The translations under genes were made by a program, and so were the position numbers. Source: an uncultured Acetatifactor sp. (GTDB taxonomy: Bacteria; Bacillota; Clostridia; Lachnospirales; Lachnospiraceae). Taken from it: a DNA stretch of 64,000 nucleotides. Positions 36,162 to 44,818 of the stretch are shown in pieces. The stretch is from the NCBI GenBank assembly GCA_944384205.1, contig CALWSL010000001.1, positions 310,001 through 374,000 on the forward strand, given 5' to 3'. The notes under the pieces were generated by a model. That model had not been told where the DNA came from. It saw only the letters and a program-made list of their open reading frames with translations, and made no database searches. The number at the start of each line of letters is the position of its first letter. The first letter of the stretch is position 1.

Positions 36162-37874
36162 TTACAGAGAAGCAGCCTCTTCAACGATTTTCTTAAGTGC
36201 TGCAAGCGCCTCGTCGGGAAGCTTGTCATAGCCTTCCTTCTTGGTTGCGAAGCCTTCTACGGCGTCCACACGGTTCTGCATAGCGTTTTTAAGTGCAGTT
36301 GTGTACTCCTTGTTGTTTAAATCAGGAGTGAAGTCTGCTGTCTTGCCGGACCAGTCATACATAATTTCGATATCGGAGAAAGGTCCCCACTGCTCAAATT
36401 TCGCTTTGCCTTCCACGATAGTCTCAAGGATTCCCAGCGTATCAGCAGGCTTACATTTGGTTCCCATAAAGTCACCGGTATTTACAATATAGCAGTCTAC
36501 ATTCTTCTCTTCCACCAGCTTCTTGAACTTCTCATAGTCGTTTACCAGAGGATAAGTTCTGAAAGGGTTAGCATAAGGAACGATACGAAGTGCATTCATA
36601 TCGGTACCTGCCGCAACACGCTCTGCGGTAGAGGTCTTGGTAGCCAGAGTTGCACCCATAACAGATGCAAGGGCAGCGCCTTTCAGCTTAATTACAGGAG
36701 GAATGGTAGGGTCTTTCATAATCCAGAAGATTGCGTTTACAGGAGCATCAATCTTATCTACACGGTTAGGAGACCATAATTTAGACTTGATAGCACGTCC
36801 GTTACCATTTCTGATATCCTCCGTTACAAGCTGAACCTTTCCGTCCTCATCAAGCGTCGCGGAGCAGTTCTGAGCAGTTAACAGATACTTGTTGTCAGCA
36901 CATCCGGTAGGATAGTCTGCTGTCTTATCAAAGTAAGAAGGCTCCAGTGCAACGGATGCACAGGTATCAGTGTTGATGATAAATGCGTCGTCATGAAGAA
37001 CCTTAATTTCATATTTTCCGTCATGTTTTGCATGTGTCAGAGTGGATTTACCGGATCCTGACAGACCGTATACGGATGCAACATACTTGCTGCCGTCTGC
37101 CAGTATGTACTCCTTCTGTCCGCCATGGCAGGAAGCATAACCGTTTCTGTTAGCCATAGCCCATGCCATTGTCAGGGTACCTTTCTTGTGCTCGCCAAAG
37201 TATTTCATACCCAGAATAGCCGCGCAGTTTTCGTCCGTATCAAAATAGCACAGGGTCAAAGGATCGCTTAAGCAGCTATAATCTACATCGGGAGCCTCAA
37301 CAGGAGTCCACTGGGGATTGGAGAAGATATAAATATCCGTTTCCTTTCCGTCGCCTACAGGCTTGGATTCTCTGTACATTCTTACATATTCATCGGACAT
37401 ATACTGGAAATTCAGCATCCAGTTGTAAAGAATATTCTCTTCTCCTTCAGGAATTAAGAGATGTGCCTTTATCATAAATTCCGGATCAAGACCGATAAAG
37501 CACTCTGCATGATACAGGGTTTCCCAACGGGTTCTGTAAACCGCATCCATAACAACCTTGTCCAATTTTGCAGAATCAACACCGGGTTCTCCTTTGATAC
37601 GGCGCGCCGCTGCGTAACGTCCGGTAACTGCACCGTCGTTGAATAACAGAACCTTTGCATCTTTATCAAGACCCTGCTCTTCCGCTCTATAAACAGGCAT
37701 ATCGGTAACGATGGTTCCCGGTGAATTTTTGGCCAATTCATATGCCTCTCTTAACGTATTAACCTTAACTACATTATTGCCATAGAAAGCAGCCTCAATG
37801 ATGGAACGGGTTTTACTGAAACCAGGCTTGCCGGCACCGATTTCGGAAATCGGATAATAAGCTTTTGTTGACAT
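36162..37874 (-). CDS. pckA: Phosphoenolpyruvate carboxykinase (ATP)
   Basis: It interconverts oxaloacetate + ATP and phosphoenolpyruvate + CO2 + ADP. In fermenting Clostridia it may run either way. The kinase P-loop appears as YGLSGSGKSTL near residue 266, followed by KVLHDDAFI, matching the metal- and ATP-binding segments of the ATP-dependent class. At 570 residues it is somewhat longer than the E. coli enzyme and divergent at the N-terminus. GGAGG precedes the ATG. It is monocistronic, with its own promoter and terminator. Confidence 0.93.
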   Translation of the reverse strand: MSTKAYYPISEIGAGKPGFSKTRSIIEAAFYGNNVVKVNTLREAYELAKNSPGTIVTDMPVYRAEEQGLDKDAKVLLFNDGAVTGRYAAARRIKGEPGVDSAKLDKVVMDAVYRTRWETLYHAECFIGLDPEFMIKAHLLIPEGEENILYNWMLNFQYMSDEYVRMYRESKPVGDGKETDIYIFSNPQWTPVEAPDVDYSCLSDPLTLCYFDTDENCAAILGMKYFGEHKKGTLTMAWAMANRNGYASCHGGQKEYILADGSKYVASVYGLSGSGKSTLTHAKHDGKYEIKVLHDDAFIINTDTCASVALEPSYFDKTADYPTGCADNKYLLTAQNCSATLDEDGKVQLVTEDIRNGNGRAIKSKLWSPNRVDKIDAPVNAIFWIMKDPTIPPVIKLKGAALASVMGATLATKTSTAERVAAGTDMNALRIVPYANPFRTYPLVNDYEKFKKLVEEKNVDCYIVNTGDFMGTKCKPADTLGILETIVEGKAKFEQWGPFSDIEIMYDWSGKTADFTPDLNNKEYTTALKNAMQNRVDAVEGFATKKEGYDKLPDEALAALKKIVEEAASL

Positions 37875-37918
37875 TTCTTACGTCCTCCTTAACATATAAA
37901 TTCTTCTACATCTTCTGT

Positions 37919-37947
37919 ATTATCTCAAACCCATTTCAAAAAGTCAA
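37919..37947 (-). promoter_or_regulatory. Sigma-A promoter of pckA
   Basis: Minus strand: TTGACT (37942-37947), a 17-bp spacer, GATAAT (37919-37924). It lies only about 30 bases after the upstream peptidase stop codon. The leader is about 35 nt. Confidence 0.75.
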
Positions 37948-37975
37948 TAAATGGCAGGTAAATTTTATCGGGATT

Positions 37976-39811
37976 TTACAATTCCGCCGTACTCCCGCCC
38001 GTCTCCTTCTTTAAAACAATTATGGAATCAGCGCACGTCTCCGTTTTCAGCCACTCCCTCTCTTCTTCATTCAGATAGGGAGACACCTTCTCATATACCT
38101 TTTTCTGATAAGCATACAAAAGCATCTTCTGTTCTTCCGTCAGATATTTTTCATCGATGCCATCCATATCAATGGGTACCCACGTGAGCGTATCAAAGTG
38201 CATGAACTGTCCGTACTCGTTCTTCACATCATTCTTTGCCACCATAACATTCTCAATGCGGATACCGTGGCTTCCCTCCACATACACGCCGGGTTCATTC
38301 GTAATGTCCATCCCTTCCTCAATAACTGCCTCCACCATTCCATCCGTAAAACGCCATCTCAGATTCTGGGGTCCCTCATGTACATTTAAGATGTACCCGA
38401 CACCGTGACCCGTACCGCATTTATAATCCATTCCGATATTCCAAAGGGGCCTGCGCGCCATGATGTCAAGATTTCTTCCGGTGCAGCCATATAGCCAGCG
38501 GGCAGCAGAAAGCTGGAGCATTCCTGCTGCAACCAATGTGTAGTGCATCTTGATTTCATCGCTGATGGGTCCCAGTACAATAGTTCTTGTGACATCGGTA
38601 GTACCGCCCACATACTGCCCGCCGGAATCCACCAATAACATCCCTTCGGGAGCCAGCGGGGCAAAATTGTCCGGCGTTGCCTCATAGTGCATCATTGCCG
38701 CATTTTCCTTATAGCCTGCAATGGTAGGGAAGGACAAATCCAGAAATTCGGGAATCTGTCTTCTTAACTGTTCCAGATAATCGGCAGCGCTGATTTCCGT
38801 AATTTCCATTTTGCCGATATTGGTTTTTAACCAGTAAATGAATTTCGTCACAGCCACACTGTCCGCCAGATATATCTTCTCCATATTGGCAAGCTCCACC
38901 GGATTCTTAATGGCTTTCAACAGCTCTGTGGGATTCTTCTTCTCCACCAAAGTATGTTTTTCGCAAAGAATCTTGTACAACATATAGCTGCAATATCTTT
39001 CATCAATCAGAATCCTGCCGCCCTCTGGCAGTTTTTTCAGATAATCTGTAATATTCTCATACGCTTCCACGGTAATATTATGTTCTTTCAGATACGTCTC
39101 CGTCTGCTCATCCAACGCCTTTTTCTGAACAAACAGCACCGCCTGTTCTTTTGTGATATAACCATAGGATAAGGCAACGGGATTGCATTTCACATCACAG
39201 CCCCGGATATTAAAAAGCCACATTAAGTCATCCAGCTTAGTGAGGAGCATACTCTCTGCTCCTTCTTCGACAAACTTTTCACGGGTTCTTTTCAGCTTGC
39301 TTTCCACACTCTCGCCTGCAACCGCTTCCTCCAGCACAGTGACCTTTCCTGCGGGAAAAGCGGGTCTGTCCTGCCAGATAGTCTCTGCAAGATCCTTATC
39401 ATATACAAAGCGTACATTCTTTTTCTGTAACACTTTTTCATATTTTTTGCCATCCATGGAAGCAATGACCCTTCCGTCAAATCCCAATGTCTGACCTTCC
39501 TTCATCTCAGAGAGTAAAAATTCCAAAATTGTGGGAACCCCTTCGTCCAGCATACGGAACAAGGAAACCGTGGTTCCCCGAAGCTCCCTTTCCGCCTGGA
39601 TAAAATATCTTCCGTCGGTCCACAGACCCGCGCCGTCCTGCCATACCAGCAGCGTTCCGTTCGACCCTGTGAAATTAGAAAAATACTCTCTTACCTTGAA
39701 ATAATCATTCACATACTCGGAATTATGAAAATCTGCGGTAGGTATCATATAATAATCAATACCGTTGTCTTTCATCTGTTCTCTTAACTTTTTTAATCGT
39801 TTTTGAATCAT
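37976..39811 (-). CDS. M24 family Xaa-Pro aminopeptidase
   Basis: A 611-residue aminopeptidase P with two N-terminal creatinase-like domains and a C-terminal pita-bread domain. The metal ligands lie in DSGGQYVGGTTDVTRT and, further on, GHGVGY, HEGPQ, ITNEPGVY and IENVMV. The long three-domain form resembles eukaryotic cytosolic APP1. It cleaves N-terminal X-Pro bonds. Its ATG overlaps the deoC stop codon (ATGA), so translation is coupled to deoC. Confidence 0.93.
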   Translation of the reverse strand: MIQKRLKKLREQMKDNGIDYYMIPTADFHNSEYVNDYFKVREYFSNFTGSNGTLLVWQDGAGLWTDGRYFIQAERELRGTTVSLFRMLDEGVPTILEFLLSEMKEGQTLGFDGRVIASMDGKKYEKVLQKKNVRFVYDKDLAETIWQDRPAFPAGKVTVLEEAVAGESVESKLKRTREKFVEEGAESMLLTKLDDLMWLFNIRGCDVKCNPVALSYGYITKEQAVLFVQKKALDEQTETYLKEHNITVEAYENITDYLKKLPEGGRILIDERYCSYMLYKILCEKHTLVEKKNPTELLKAIKNPVELANMEKIYLADSVAVTKFIYWLKTNIGKMEITEISAADYLEQLRRQIPEFLDLSFPTIAGYKENAAMMHYEATPDNFAPLAPEGMLLVDSGGQYVGGTTDVTRTIVLGPISDEIKMHYTLVAAGMLQLSAARWLYGCTGRNLDIMARRPLWNIGMDYKCGTGHGVGYILNVHEGPQNLRWRFTDGMVEAVIEEGMDITNEPGVYVEGSHGIRIENVMVAKNDVKNEYGQFMHFDTLTWVPIDMDGIDEKYLTEEQKMLLYAYQKKVYEKVSPYLNEEEREWLKTETCADSIIVLKKETGGSTAEL

Positions 39812-40461
39812 ATTTCTCCTTTCAGAAGTCCCACCGCTCTGGAGGTTCCGATGCGGTCACAGCCTAAGCCTATGAACATTTCCAAATCTTCCAGGGTCGA
39901 CACGCCGCCCGCAGCCTTGATTTTGACGCCGGGACCTATATGGGCTTTGAACAGCTCCACATCCTCCTTTGTAGCGCCGCCCGTGCCAAAACCCGTGGAG
40001 GTCTTGATATAATCCGCTCCCGCATTAGTGACTGCCTTACACATGGCTATTTTTTCTTCCTCAGTCAGATAACAGGTCTCTATGATTACCTTGAGAATAT
40101 GCTCCCCGCAAGCCGCTTTCAATATACGGATTTCTTCCTCTGCTTTTTTGAAAAGTCCGTTCTTCACATCGCTGATATTGATAACCATATCAATTTCATT
40201 GCAGCCGTCCGCCAGCGCCTGCTTTACCTCCGCCACCTTCGCCCCGGTGACGCTATAGCCCAAAGGGAAACCCACAACCGTGCAGATATTCACTTTATCG
40301 CCATAGGTATCATGAATCCTCTTAACATAGGCAGGCGGCACGCAGACGCTGGCGCATCCGTATTCCACCGCCTCGTCACAGAGCTTTGCTATATCCTCCC
40401 ATGTGGCAAACGCCTTTAACTGTGTGTGGTCCACCTTACTTAATATTTCTTTTGCTGTCAT
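39808..40461 (-). CDS. deoC: Deoxyribose-phosphate aldolase
   Basis: A class I aldolase that splits 2-deoxyribose 5-phosphate into glyceraldehyde 3-phosphate and acetaldehyde. The 217-residue sequence has the Schiff-base Lys in ADYIKTSTGFGTGGAT and the NEIDMVINI segment. ATG 40461 is chosen, with GGAGG four bases upstream. It sits between thrC and the X-Pro peptidase; no nucleoside phosphorylase is adjacent. Confidence 0.96.
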   Translation of the reverse strand: MTAKEILSKVDHTQLKAFATWEDIAKLCDEAVEYGCASVCVPPAYVKRIHDTYGDKVNICTVVGFPLGYSVTGAKVAEVKQALADGCNEIDMVINISDVKNGLFKKAEEEIRILKAACGEHILKVIIETCYLTEEEKIAMCKAVTNAGADYIKTSTGFGTGGATKEDVELFKAHIGPGVKIKAAGGVSTLEDLEMFIGLGCDRIGTSRAVGLLKGEI

Positions 40462-40492
40462 AAAACCTCCGTTTCCATTTGTCCAATATTCC

Positions 40493-40527
40493 AAAGGGAC
40501 GGACTCTCCAAAGAATCCATCCCCTTT
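40493..40527 (-). terminator. Imperfect hairpin between thrC and deoC
   Basis: GAAAGGGGATGGATTC pairs imperfectly with GAGTCCGTCCCTTT. There is no T-run after it, so it may be an attenuator or a processing site rather than a full terminator. Confidence 0.4.
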
Positions 40528-40543
40528 CTATTCCAAATACCTA

Positions 40544-42031
40544 TTAAATATTTAAAAATTCCTTTACAACCTCCTGCATCTTATCTACATCACACTGCTT
40601 GTCATGTACGACAGGAGCCGTGCGGATTTCCTCGATTGCCATGGGAACCTTTACGTTTGCAATTCTGGATAGCTCATCCACCAGTTCAAAATCACCCATG
40701 GAATCATATTTTTCATCAATGGCGTTCATAACGCTTCTGGTGAACTTGAAGGGACTTGCCGTTGATGCAATAACCGTCTTCTTCTGATCTCCTGTCTCAG
40801 CCACATATTTCTGATAGACTGCGGAAGCCACGGAGGTATGGGTATCAATCACATAACCGCAGGCATTGTAAAGACGCTTAATCTCCTCAGCAGTCTCAGC
40901 CTCGGTTGCATAATTGCCATAGAAATCAGAAAGCGCAGCCTTCATTTCTTCGGTAATCTCATATTTTCCCTGACCGCCAAGCGCCGCCATCAACTCCTTA
41001 TTCTTATCCGCATCATTCCCTGCAATACGGTAAATCAGGCGCTCTAAGTTGCTGGAAATCAGAATATCCATGGACGGCGAGCTGGTCAGCACAAACTCTC
41101 TGTTTCTGTCATATGTACCGGTGCGGAAGAAATCATACAGGACTTTATTATCATTGGAAGCGCAAATCAGCTTGCCGATAGGCAGTCCCATATTCTTTGC
41201 ATAGAAAGCAGCCAGAATGTTGCCGAAATTACCGGTGGGAACGACTACATTGATGGTTTCCCCATCGGCAATTCTGCCCTCCTGCAGCAATTTTGCATAT
41301 GCGTATACATAATAGCAAATCTGAGGAACCAGACGCCCGATATTAATAGAGTTTGCAGAGGAAAACTGGAAGCCCTTCGCATCCATCTCTTTTGCCAGCG
41401 CCTTATCGGAGAAAATCTTTTTCACACCGGTCTGCGCATCATCGAAATTACCGTGAATACCTACAACCAGCGTATTATCTCCCTTCTGGGTTACCATCTG
41501 CTTTTCCTGAATAGGACTGACACCGTTCTTGGGATAAAATACAATGATTCTGGTACCTTCTACCCCTGCGAATCCCGCCAGCGCCGCCTTACCGGTATCG
41601 CCGCTTGTCGCAGTCAGGATTACGATTTCATTCTTTATATGATTCTTGCGCGCAGAGGTAATCATAAGATGCGGCAGAATGGAAAGCGCCATATCCTTGA
41701 AAGCAATCGTTTGACCGTGGAACAACTCTAAATAATACGCCCCCTCTGCCTCTACAAGCGGTGCAATCTCTTCTGTATCAAATTTCTTGTCGTATGCTCT
41801 GTTAATACAATTCTTTAACTCTTCCTCCGTAAAGTCTGTCAGGAATAACTTCATCACCTCGTATGCCACTTCCTGGTAAGTCATGTCCGATAACTCTCTC
41901 AGGCTCTTGTCCAGTGCAGGAATGTGGTCAGGCACAAACAGACCGCCATCGTCGGAAAGTCCCTTTAAGATTGCCTCAGAGGCTTTTACAGGATTACCCT
42001 TGCTTCGTGTACTGTTATATAATACTTCCAT
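40544..42031 (-). CDS. thrC: Threonine synthase
   Basis: A PLP enzyme converting O-phosphohomoserine to threonine. The 495-residue sequence has the N-terminal LYNSTRSKGN, the PLP Lys in FHGQTIAFKDMALS, and the phosphate-binding TATSGDTGKAAL. The long form matches the enterobacterial/yeast-type class. GGGAGAT precedes the ATG. No hom or thrB gene is adjacent. Confidence 0.96.
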   Translation of the reverse strand: MEVLYNSTRSKGNPVKASEAILKGLSDDGGLFVPDHIPALDKSLRELSDMTYQEVAYEVMKLFLTDFTEEELKNCINRAYDKKFDTEEIAPLVEAEGAYYLELFHGQTIAFKDMALSILPHLMITSARKNHIKNEIVILTATSGDTGKAALAGFAGVEGTRIIVFYPKNGVSPIQEKQMVTQKGDNTLVVGIHGNFDDAQTGVKKIFSDKALAKEMDAKGFQFSSANSINIGRLVPQICYYVYAYAKLLQEGRIADGETINVVVPTGNFGNILAAFYAKNMGLPIGKLICASNDNKVLYDFFRTGTYDRNREFVLTSSPSMDILISSNLERLIYRIAGNDADKNKELMAALGGQGKYEITEEMKAALSDFYGNYATEAETAEEIKRLYNACGYVIDTHTSVASAVYQKYVAETGDQKKTVIASTASPFKFTRSVMNAIDEKYDSMGDFELVDELSRIANVKVPMAIEEIRTAPVVHDKQCDVDKMQEVVKEFLNI

Positions 42032-42086
42032 CTTATCTCCCTCTTGTATCTTTTCAAATATCGGTTTTGTTCTCCAAATCTATGGT

Positions 42087-42115
42087 ATTATAGCACACTT
42101 TCCTCCGCCGTGCAA
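42087..42115 (-). promoter_or_regulatory. Sigma-A promoter of thrC
   Basis: Minus strand: TTGCAC (42110-42115), a 17-bp spacer, TATAAT (42087-42092), preceded by TGC (near-extended -10). Confidence 0.75.
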
Positions 42116-42120
42116 TCAAT

Positions 42121-42750
42121 TTAATAAGGTGATGTAAAGAATTCATGACCACCGTGAGAAAACAGAAAAGTAAGCTTTTCGTCAAACCACTTCATCTTTT
42201 CACTGTCTGCATACTTACGCGCCGCAAAATATAGTGCACCCTGGGAAATGTCCTCTCCCTCCAGCGCTCGCTCCACCGCCCTCACCGTCTCTTCACTGAT
42301 TTCCACGGAACGGAATTTTCCGTTTTTTACCGGAGAAAACTGGGTTACACCGTTATCCTGCTGAAATACCACTTCCGTCACCGTATCCGGAAATTTATCG
42401 CATTCCACACGATTCAATACAACATTTGCCACAAGGAGCTTTCCCTCCTCGTCTTCCCCGCCGGCTTCCGCCTCTACAATCCGCAAAAGTGTGTCCAAAT
42501 CCTTCTCCGTCAGATTGTATTTTAATTCCCTGTCCACCACCTGATAATCTACTATCCGTTGTCCGGACGCGGAAACCGATACGATTCCTACCGCATTTTT
42601 TTCAGCATCCGCCGTATATATCTCGTCCAGTTTTGTCTCATAAACCGGCTTTGCTAAAGCCGTATTCCCTTCTACTCCCTTAATGCACAGAAAACTAAAC
42701 AGAATCAGCAGATTTATCAGCATTAAACCGCTCATAGCTTTTTTATACAT
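42121..42750 (-). CDS. SleB/CwlJ-type cell wall hydrolase
   Basis: A 209-residue protein with an N-terminal membrane anchor or signal (about 8-27), a short linker and a Hydrolase_2 domain. The catalytic Glu lies in LRIVEAEAGGEDEEGKLLVANVVLNRV. SleB/CwlJ enzymes are lytic transglycosylases that open cortex peptidoglycan in germination; vegetative relatives also exist. There is no YpeB partner gene beside it. It is divergent from the AP2/HNH-like gene, with a dyad in the shared control region. Confidence 0.87.
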   Translation of the reverse strand: MYKKAMSGLMLINLLILFSFLCIKGVEGNTALAKPVYETKLDEIYTADAEKNAVGIVSVSASGQRIVDYQVVDRELKYNLTEKDLDTLLRIVEAEAGGEDEEGKLLVANVVLNRVECDKFPDTVTEVVFQQDNGVTQFSPVKNGKFRSVEISEETVRAVERALEGEDISQGALYFAARKYADSEKMKWFDEKLTFLFSHGGHEFFTSPY

Positions 42751-42783
42751 AGCTCTGAAATATCCTTTCCCCTAAATAAATAT

Positions 42784-42802
42784 ACTAATACCGATTATTA
42801 GT
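42784..42802. promoter_or_regulatory. Dyad between the SleB-like and AP2/HNH-like genes
   Basis: ACTAATA (42784-42790), five bases, TATTAGT (42796-42802): a perfect 7-bp inverted repeat in the divergent control region. It may be an operator; the binding protein is unknown. Confidence 0.45.
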
Positions 42803-42828
42803 CTATGAGGCAAGTCCCAAAATTATGC

Positions 42829-42857
42829 TTAACGAAAGGAAAAAACAATGTTATAAT
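42829..42857 (+). promoter_or_regulatory. Promoter of the AP2/HNH-like gene, apparently leaderless
   Basis: TTAACG (42829-42834), a 17-bp spacer, TATAAT (42852-42857). The in-frame ATG at 42864 lies seven bases after the -10, exactly where transcription should begin. Confidence 0.5.
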
Positions 42858-42863
42858 TTATTC

Positions 42864-43712
42864 ATGAATAAGGCAAATGATACTGGAAATCAATTTCATG
42901 CTCAGAAACATTATGAAGGGGTATTCCCCGCCACCAGAAAAAATGGCGAGGTTTATTTTCGTGCATCCTTAACCCACAAAAGAAAGCACATCAGCCTCGG
43001 AAGCTATTCCACGCCTGAGCTTGCCCATCAGGCATATCTTGAAGGCAGCAGACTTCTTGCGGATCCTTCCGTCACTCTGCTGCACTACCGCAAATCATCC
43101 CCTCTCATCTTTGAGAAATGGGTCTGTCTGTTAAATTTTCGCGACAACAACATTTATTTCAGCAACCCCATCTATATCGGACAGCGCCTTTTTTATTATT
43201 ATCTGTCTCCTGCCCATATTCTCAAATTCGATATGGATGATTTATTTTATTACTCCTCCCACAAAATCATGTGCCGGGGAAATCACTACTTTGTGGCGGA
43301 TTACGGTATGCAGGTAAACATCGCCTCCCGCTATGGAATCAAAAATTATGCGGTTGCAGGCAGGGACTTCCGTTTCCGAAACGGAGACTGCACTGATTTT
43401 CGTCGTGAAAATCTGGATATTTGGAACACTTATCACGGAGTGCAAATGACACAAAAAAACGGACAGTATCTCTATACTGCCCGCATTCATATTAACGGAA
43501 ATTACGTGATAGGAACCTATCCTACCGAGCTGGAAGCCGCCATTGCCTATAATAAGGCAATCGATATCTTAAAAAAGAACGGCTTACAGAGAAACTTTGC
43601 CCCCAATTACATTGAAGGATTTTCTCCGAGGGAATACGCCGAAATATACTCCTCTTTACAGATTTCTCAGAAAATACTTGACTATCAGCCTATTTCTCAG
43701 AGTAATCAATAA
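42864..43712 (+). CDS. AP2/HNH-like DNA-binding protein with a degenerate nuclease centre
   Basis: A 282-residue protein with two AP2-like beta-sheet modules: residues about 16-65 (YEGVFPATRKNGEVYFRASL to SYSTPELAHQAY) and about 190-240 (HGVQMTQKNGQYLYTARI to TYPTELEAAIAYNKA). Between them is a segment shaped like an HNH/AP2 homing endonuclease centre (GRDFRFRNGDCTDFRRENL). The usual DH-x-N pair is replaced by RDFRFRN, so cleavage looks lost while DRRxNL-like contacts remain. I chose ATG 42864; an in-frame ATG at 42825 has no ribosome-binding site and lies upstream of the -10 box. A regulator derived from a homing nuclease is the best guess. The 3' end overlaps the GH25 gene. Confidence 0.7.
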   Translation: MNKANDTGNQFHAQKHYEGVFPATRKNGEVYFRASLTHKRKHISLGSYSTPELAHQAYLEGSRLLADPSVTLLHYRKSSPLIFEKWVCLLNFRDNNIYFSNPIYIGQRLFYYYLSPAHILKFDMDDLFYYSSHKIMCRGNHYFVADYGMQVNIASRYGIKNYAVAGRDFRFRNGDCTDFRRENLDIWNTYHGVQMTQKNGQYLYTARIHINGNYVIGTYPTELEAAIAYNKAIDILKKNGLQRNFAPNYIEGFSPREYAEIYSSLQISQKILDYQPISQSNQ

Positions 43713-44793
43713 AACTGATATTCAGGTTGGCATATCCGGCAATACCGTCGATGGCGGCATCTGTTTTATACTGCCACATCGTAAATTTGTACGGATAATC
43801 CGGAATATCCTCTTCCTGAGACAGCCACACATCATAAGCCGTGAGCTTTGACATATCCACATGCTTTATCAGCCATTCCTTGTCGCCATAAATCATAGGC
43901 TTATAACCGGCATTCTGTACGGTGTCAAGAAATGCCTTTGCAATGGTTGTCTTTTCCGACTTACTTAAGTTATCGATTCTTGCCGTATCATTAGCGATAT
44001 ATTCCATATCAAAAGCCACCGGATAAGTAATTTTGTAGTCCTTAATATTTTCCAGAACCATGTTTGCCTCCTCAATCGCCTCAGCCTCATTAATCGCCTG
44101 CGAGAAGAAGTATACTCCTATCTCAAGACCGGCATCCGTGGCACGCTTGATGTTATCCGCAAAATATTCGTCCAGCACCAGTTGTCCGCTGCCGTACCCT
44201 CTCGCGCCCACACGAATCATTACGAAATCAATTCCCGATTTTTTTAACTTTACAAAATCAACATAATCCTGATACTTTGAAATATCCGTTCCCACATAAG
44301 AAACCTGCTTGCCGTCCTCATAATATTTCATAATATCAGACTGGCATACCAGCTTCGTAAAATCATACTCATGTTTTGGCAGATAAGGACTGATTAATAC
44401 CCACTCCTCACTGCCGTCCGCATATTTCACCAGCGTATGTTTGCCGTCAGTGGACGGATCGCTCTCTGCAATCTCTTCTGTTTCCTCCTCTTCCGGCTCC
44501 ACAGACGGTTCTGTGGTTTCCAAGGGATACTTATCCCAAAAATCCAAATCATCAGGAGACAGTGTGCTTCCGGATATCAGTTCATCCGTATCCGGATATT
44601 CCGTTTCTGCAGTTGCTTCCTCCACTGCTGCCGTCACACTCTCCTGTCCGTTCCCTCCGGAACCCGTTTTCTGACGATTCATCAAAAGAACCATTACAAG
44701 AACCGCTACCACAAATAACGTTACCGCTACAATCGCCGTCATTACCGTGGGCGTCAGCCTGGAATGTTCTTCATAATCATTCGGAAGATTCAT
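43690..44793 (-). CDS. GH25-type lysozyme (membrane-anchored muramidase)
   Basis: A 367-residue protein with an N-terminal cytoplasmic tail, one membrane segment (about 17-39), an acidic Thr/Glu-rich linker, and a GH25 domain from about residue 165. The domain has GTDISKYQ, DFVMIRVGARGY, GVYFFSQA, the acidic pair region AFDMEYI and the final MWQYKT. It would cleave the MurNAc-GlcNAc bond. It starts 25 bases after rnfB and probably shares the rnf transcript. Its last 23 bases overlap the end of the convergent AP2/HNH-like gene. Confidence 0.9.
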   Translation of the reverse strand: MNLPNDYEEHSRLTPTVMTAIVAVTLFVVAVLVMVLLMNRQKTGSGGNGQESVTAAVEEATAETEYPDTDELISGSTLSPDDLDFWDKYPLETTEPSVEPEEEETEEIAESDPSTDGKHTLVKYADGSEEWVLISPYLPKHEYDFTKLVCQSDIMKYYEDGKQVSYVGTDISKYQDYVDFVKLKKSGIDFVMIRVGARGYGSGQLVLDEYFADNIKRATDAGLEIGVYFFSQAINEAEAIEEANMVLENIKDYKITYPVAFDMEYIANDTARIDNLSKSEKTTIAKAFLDTVQNAGYKPMIYGDKEWLIKHVDMSKLTAYDVWLSQEEDIPDYPYKFTMWQYKTDAAIDGIAGYANLNISFIDYSEK

Positions 44794-44818
44794 TCCTTCC
44801 TCCTTTCCTGTATCTTTT

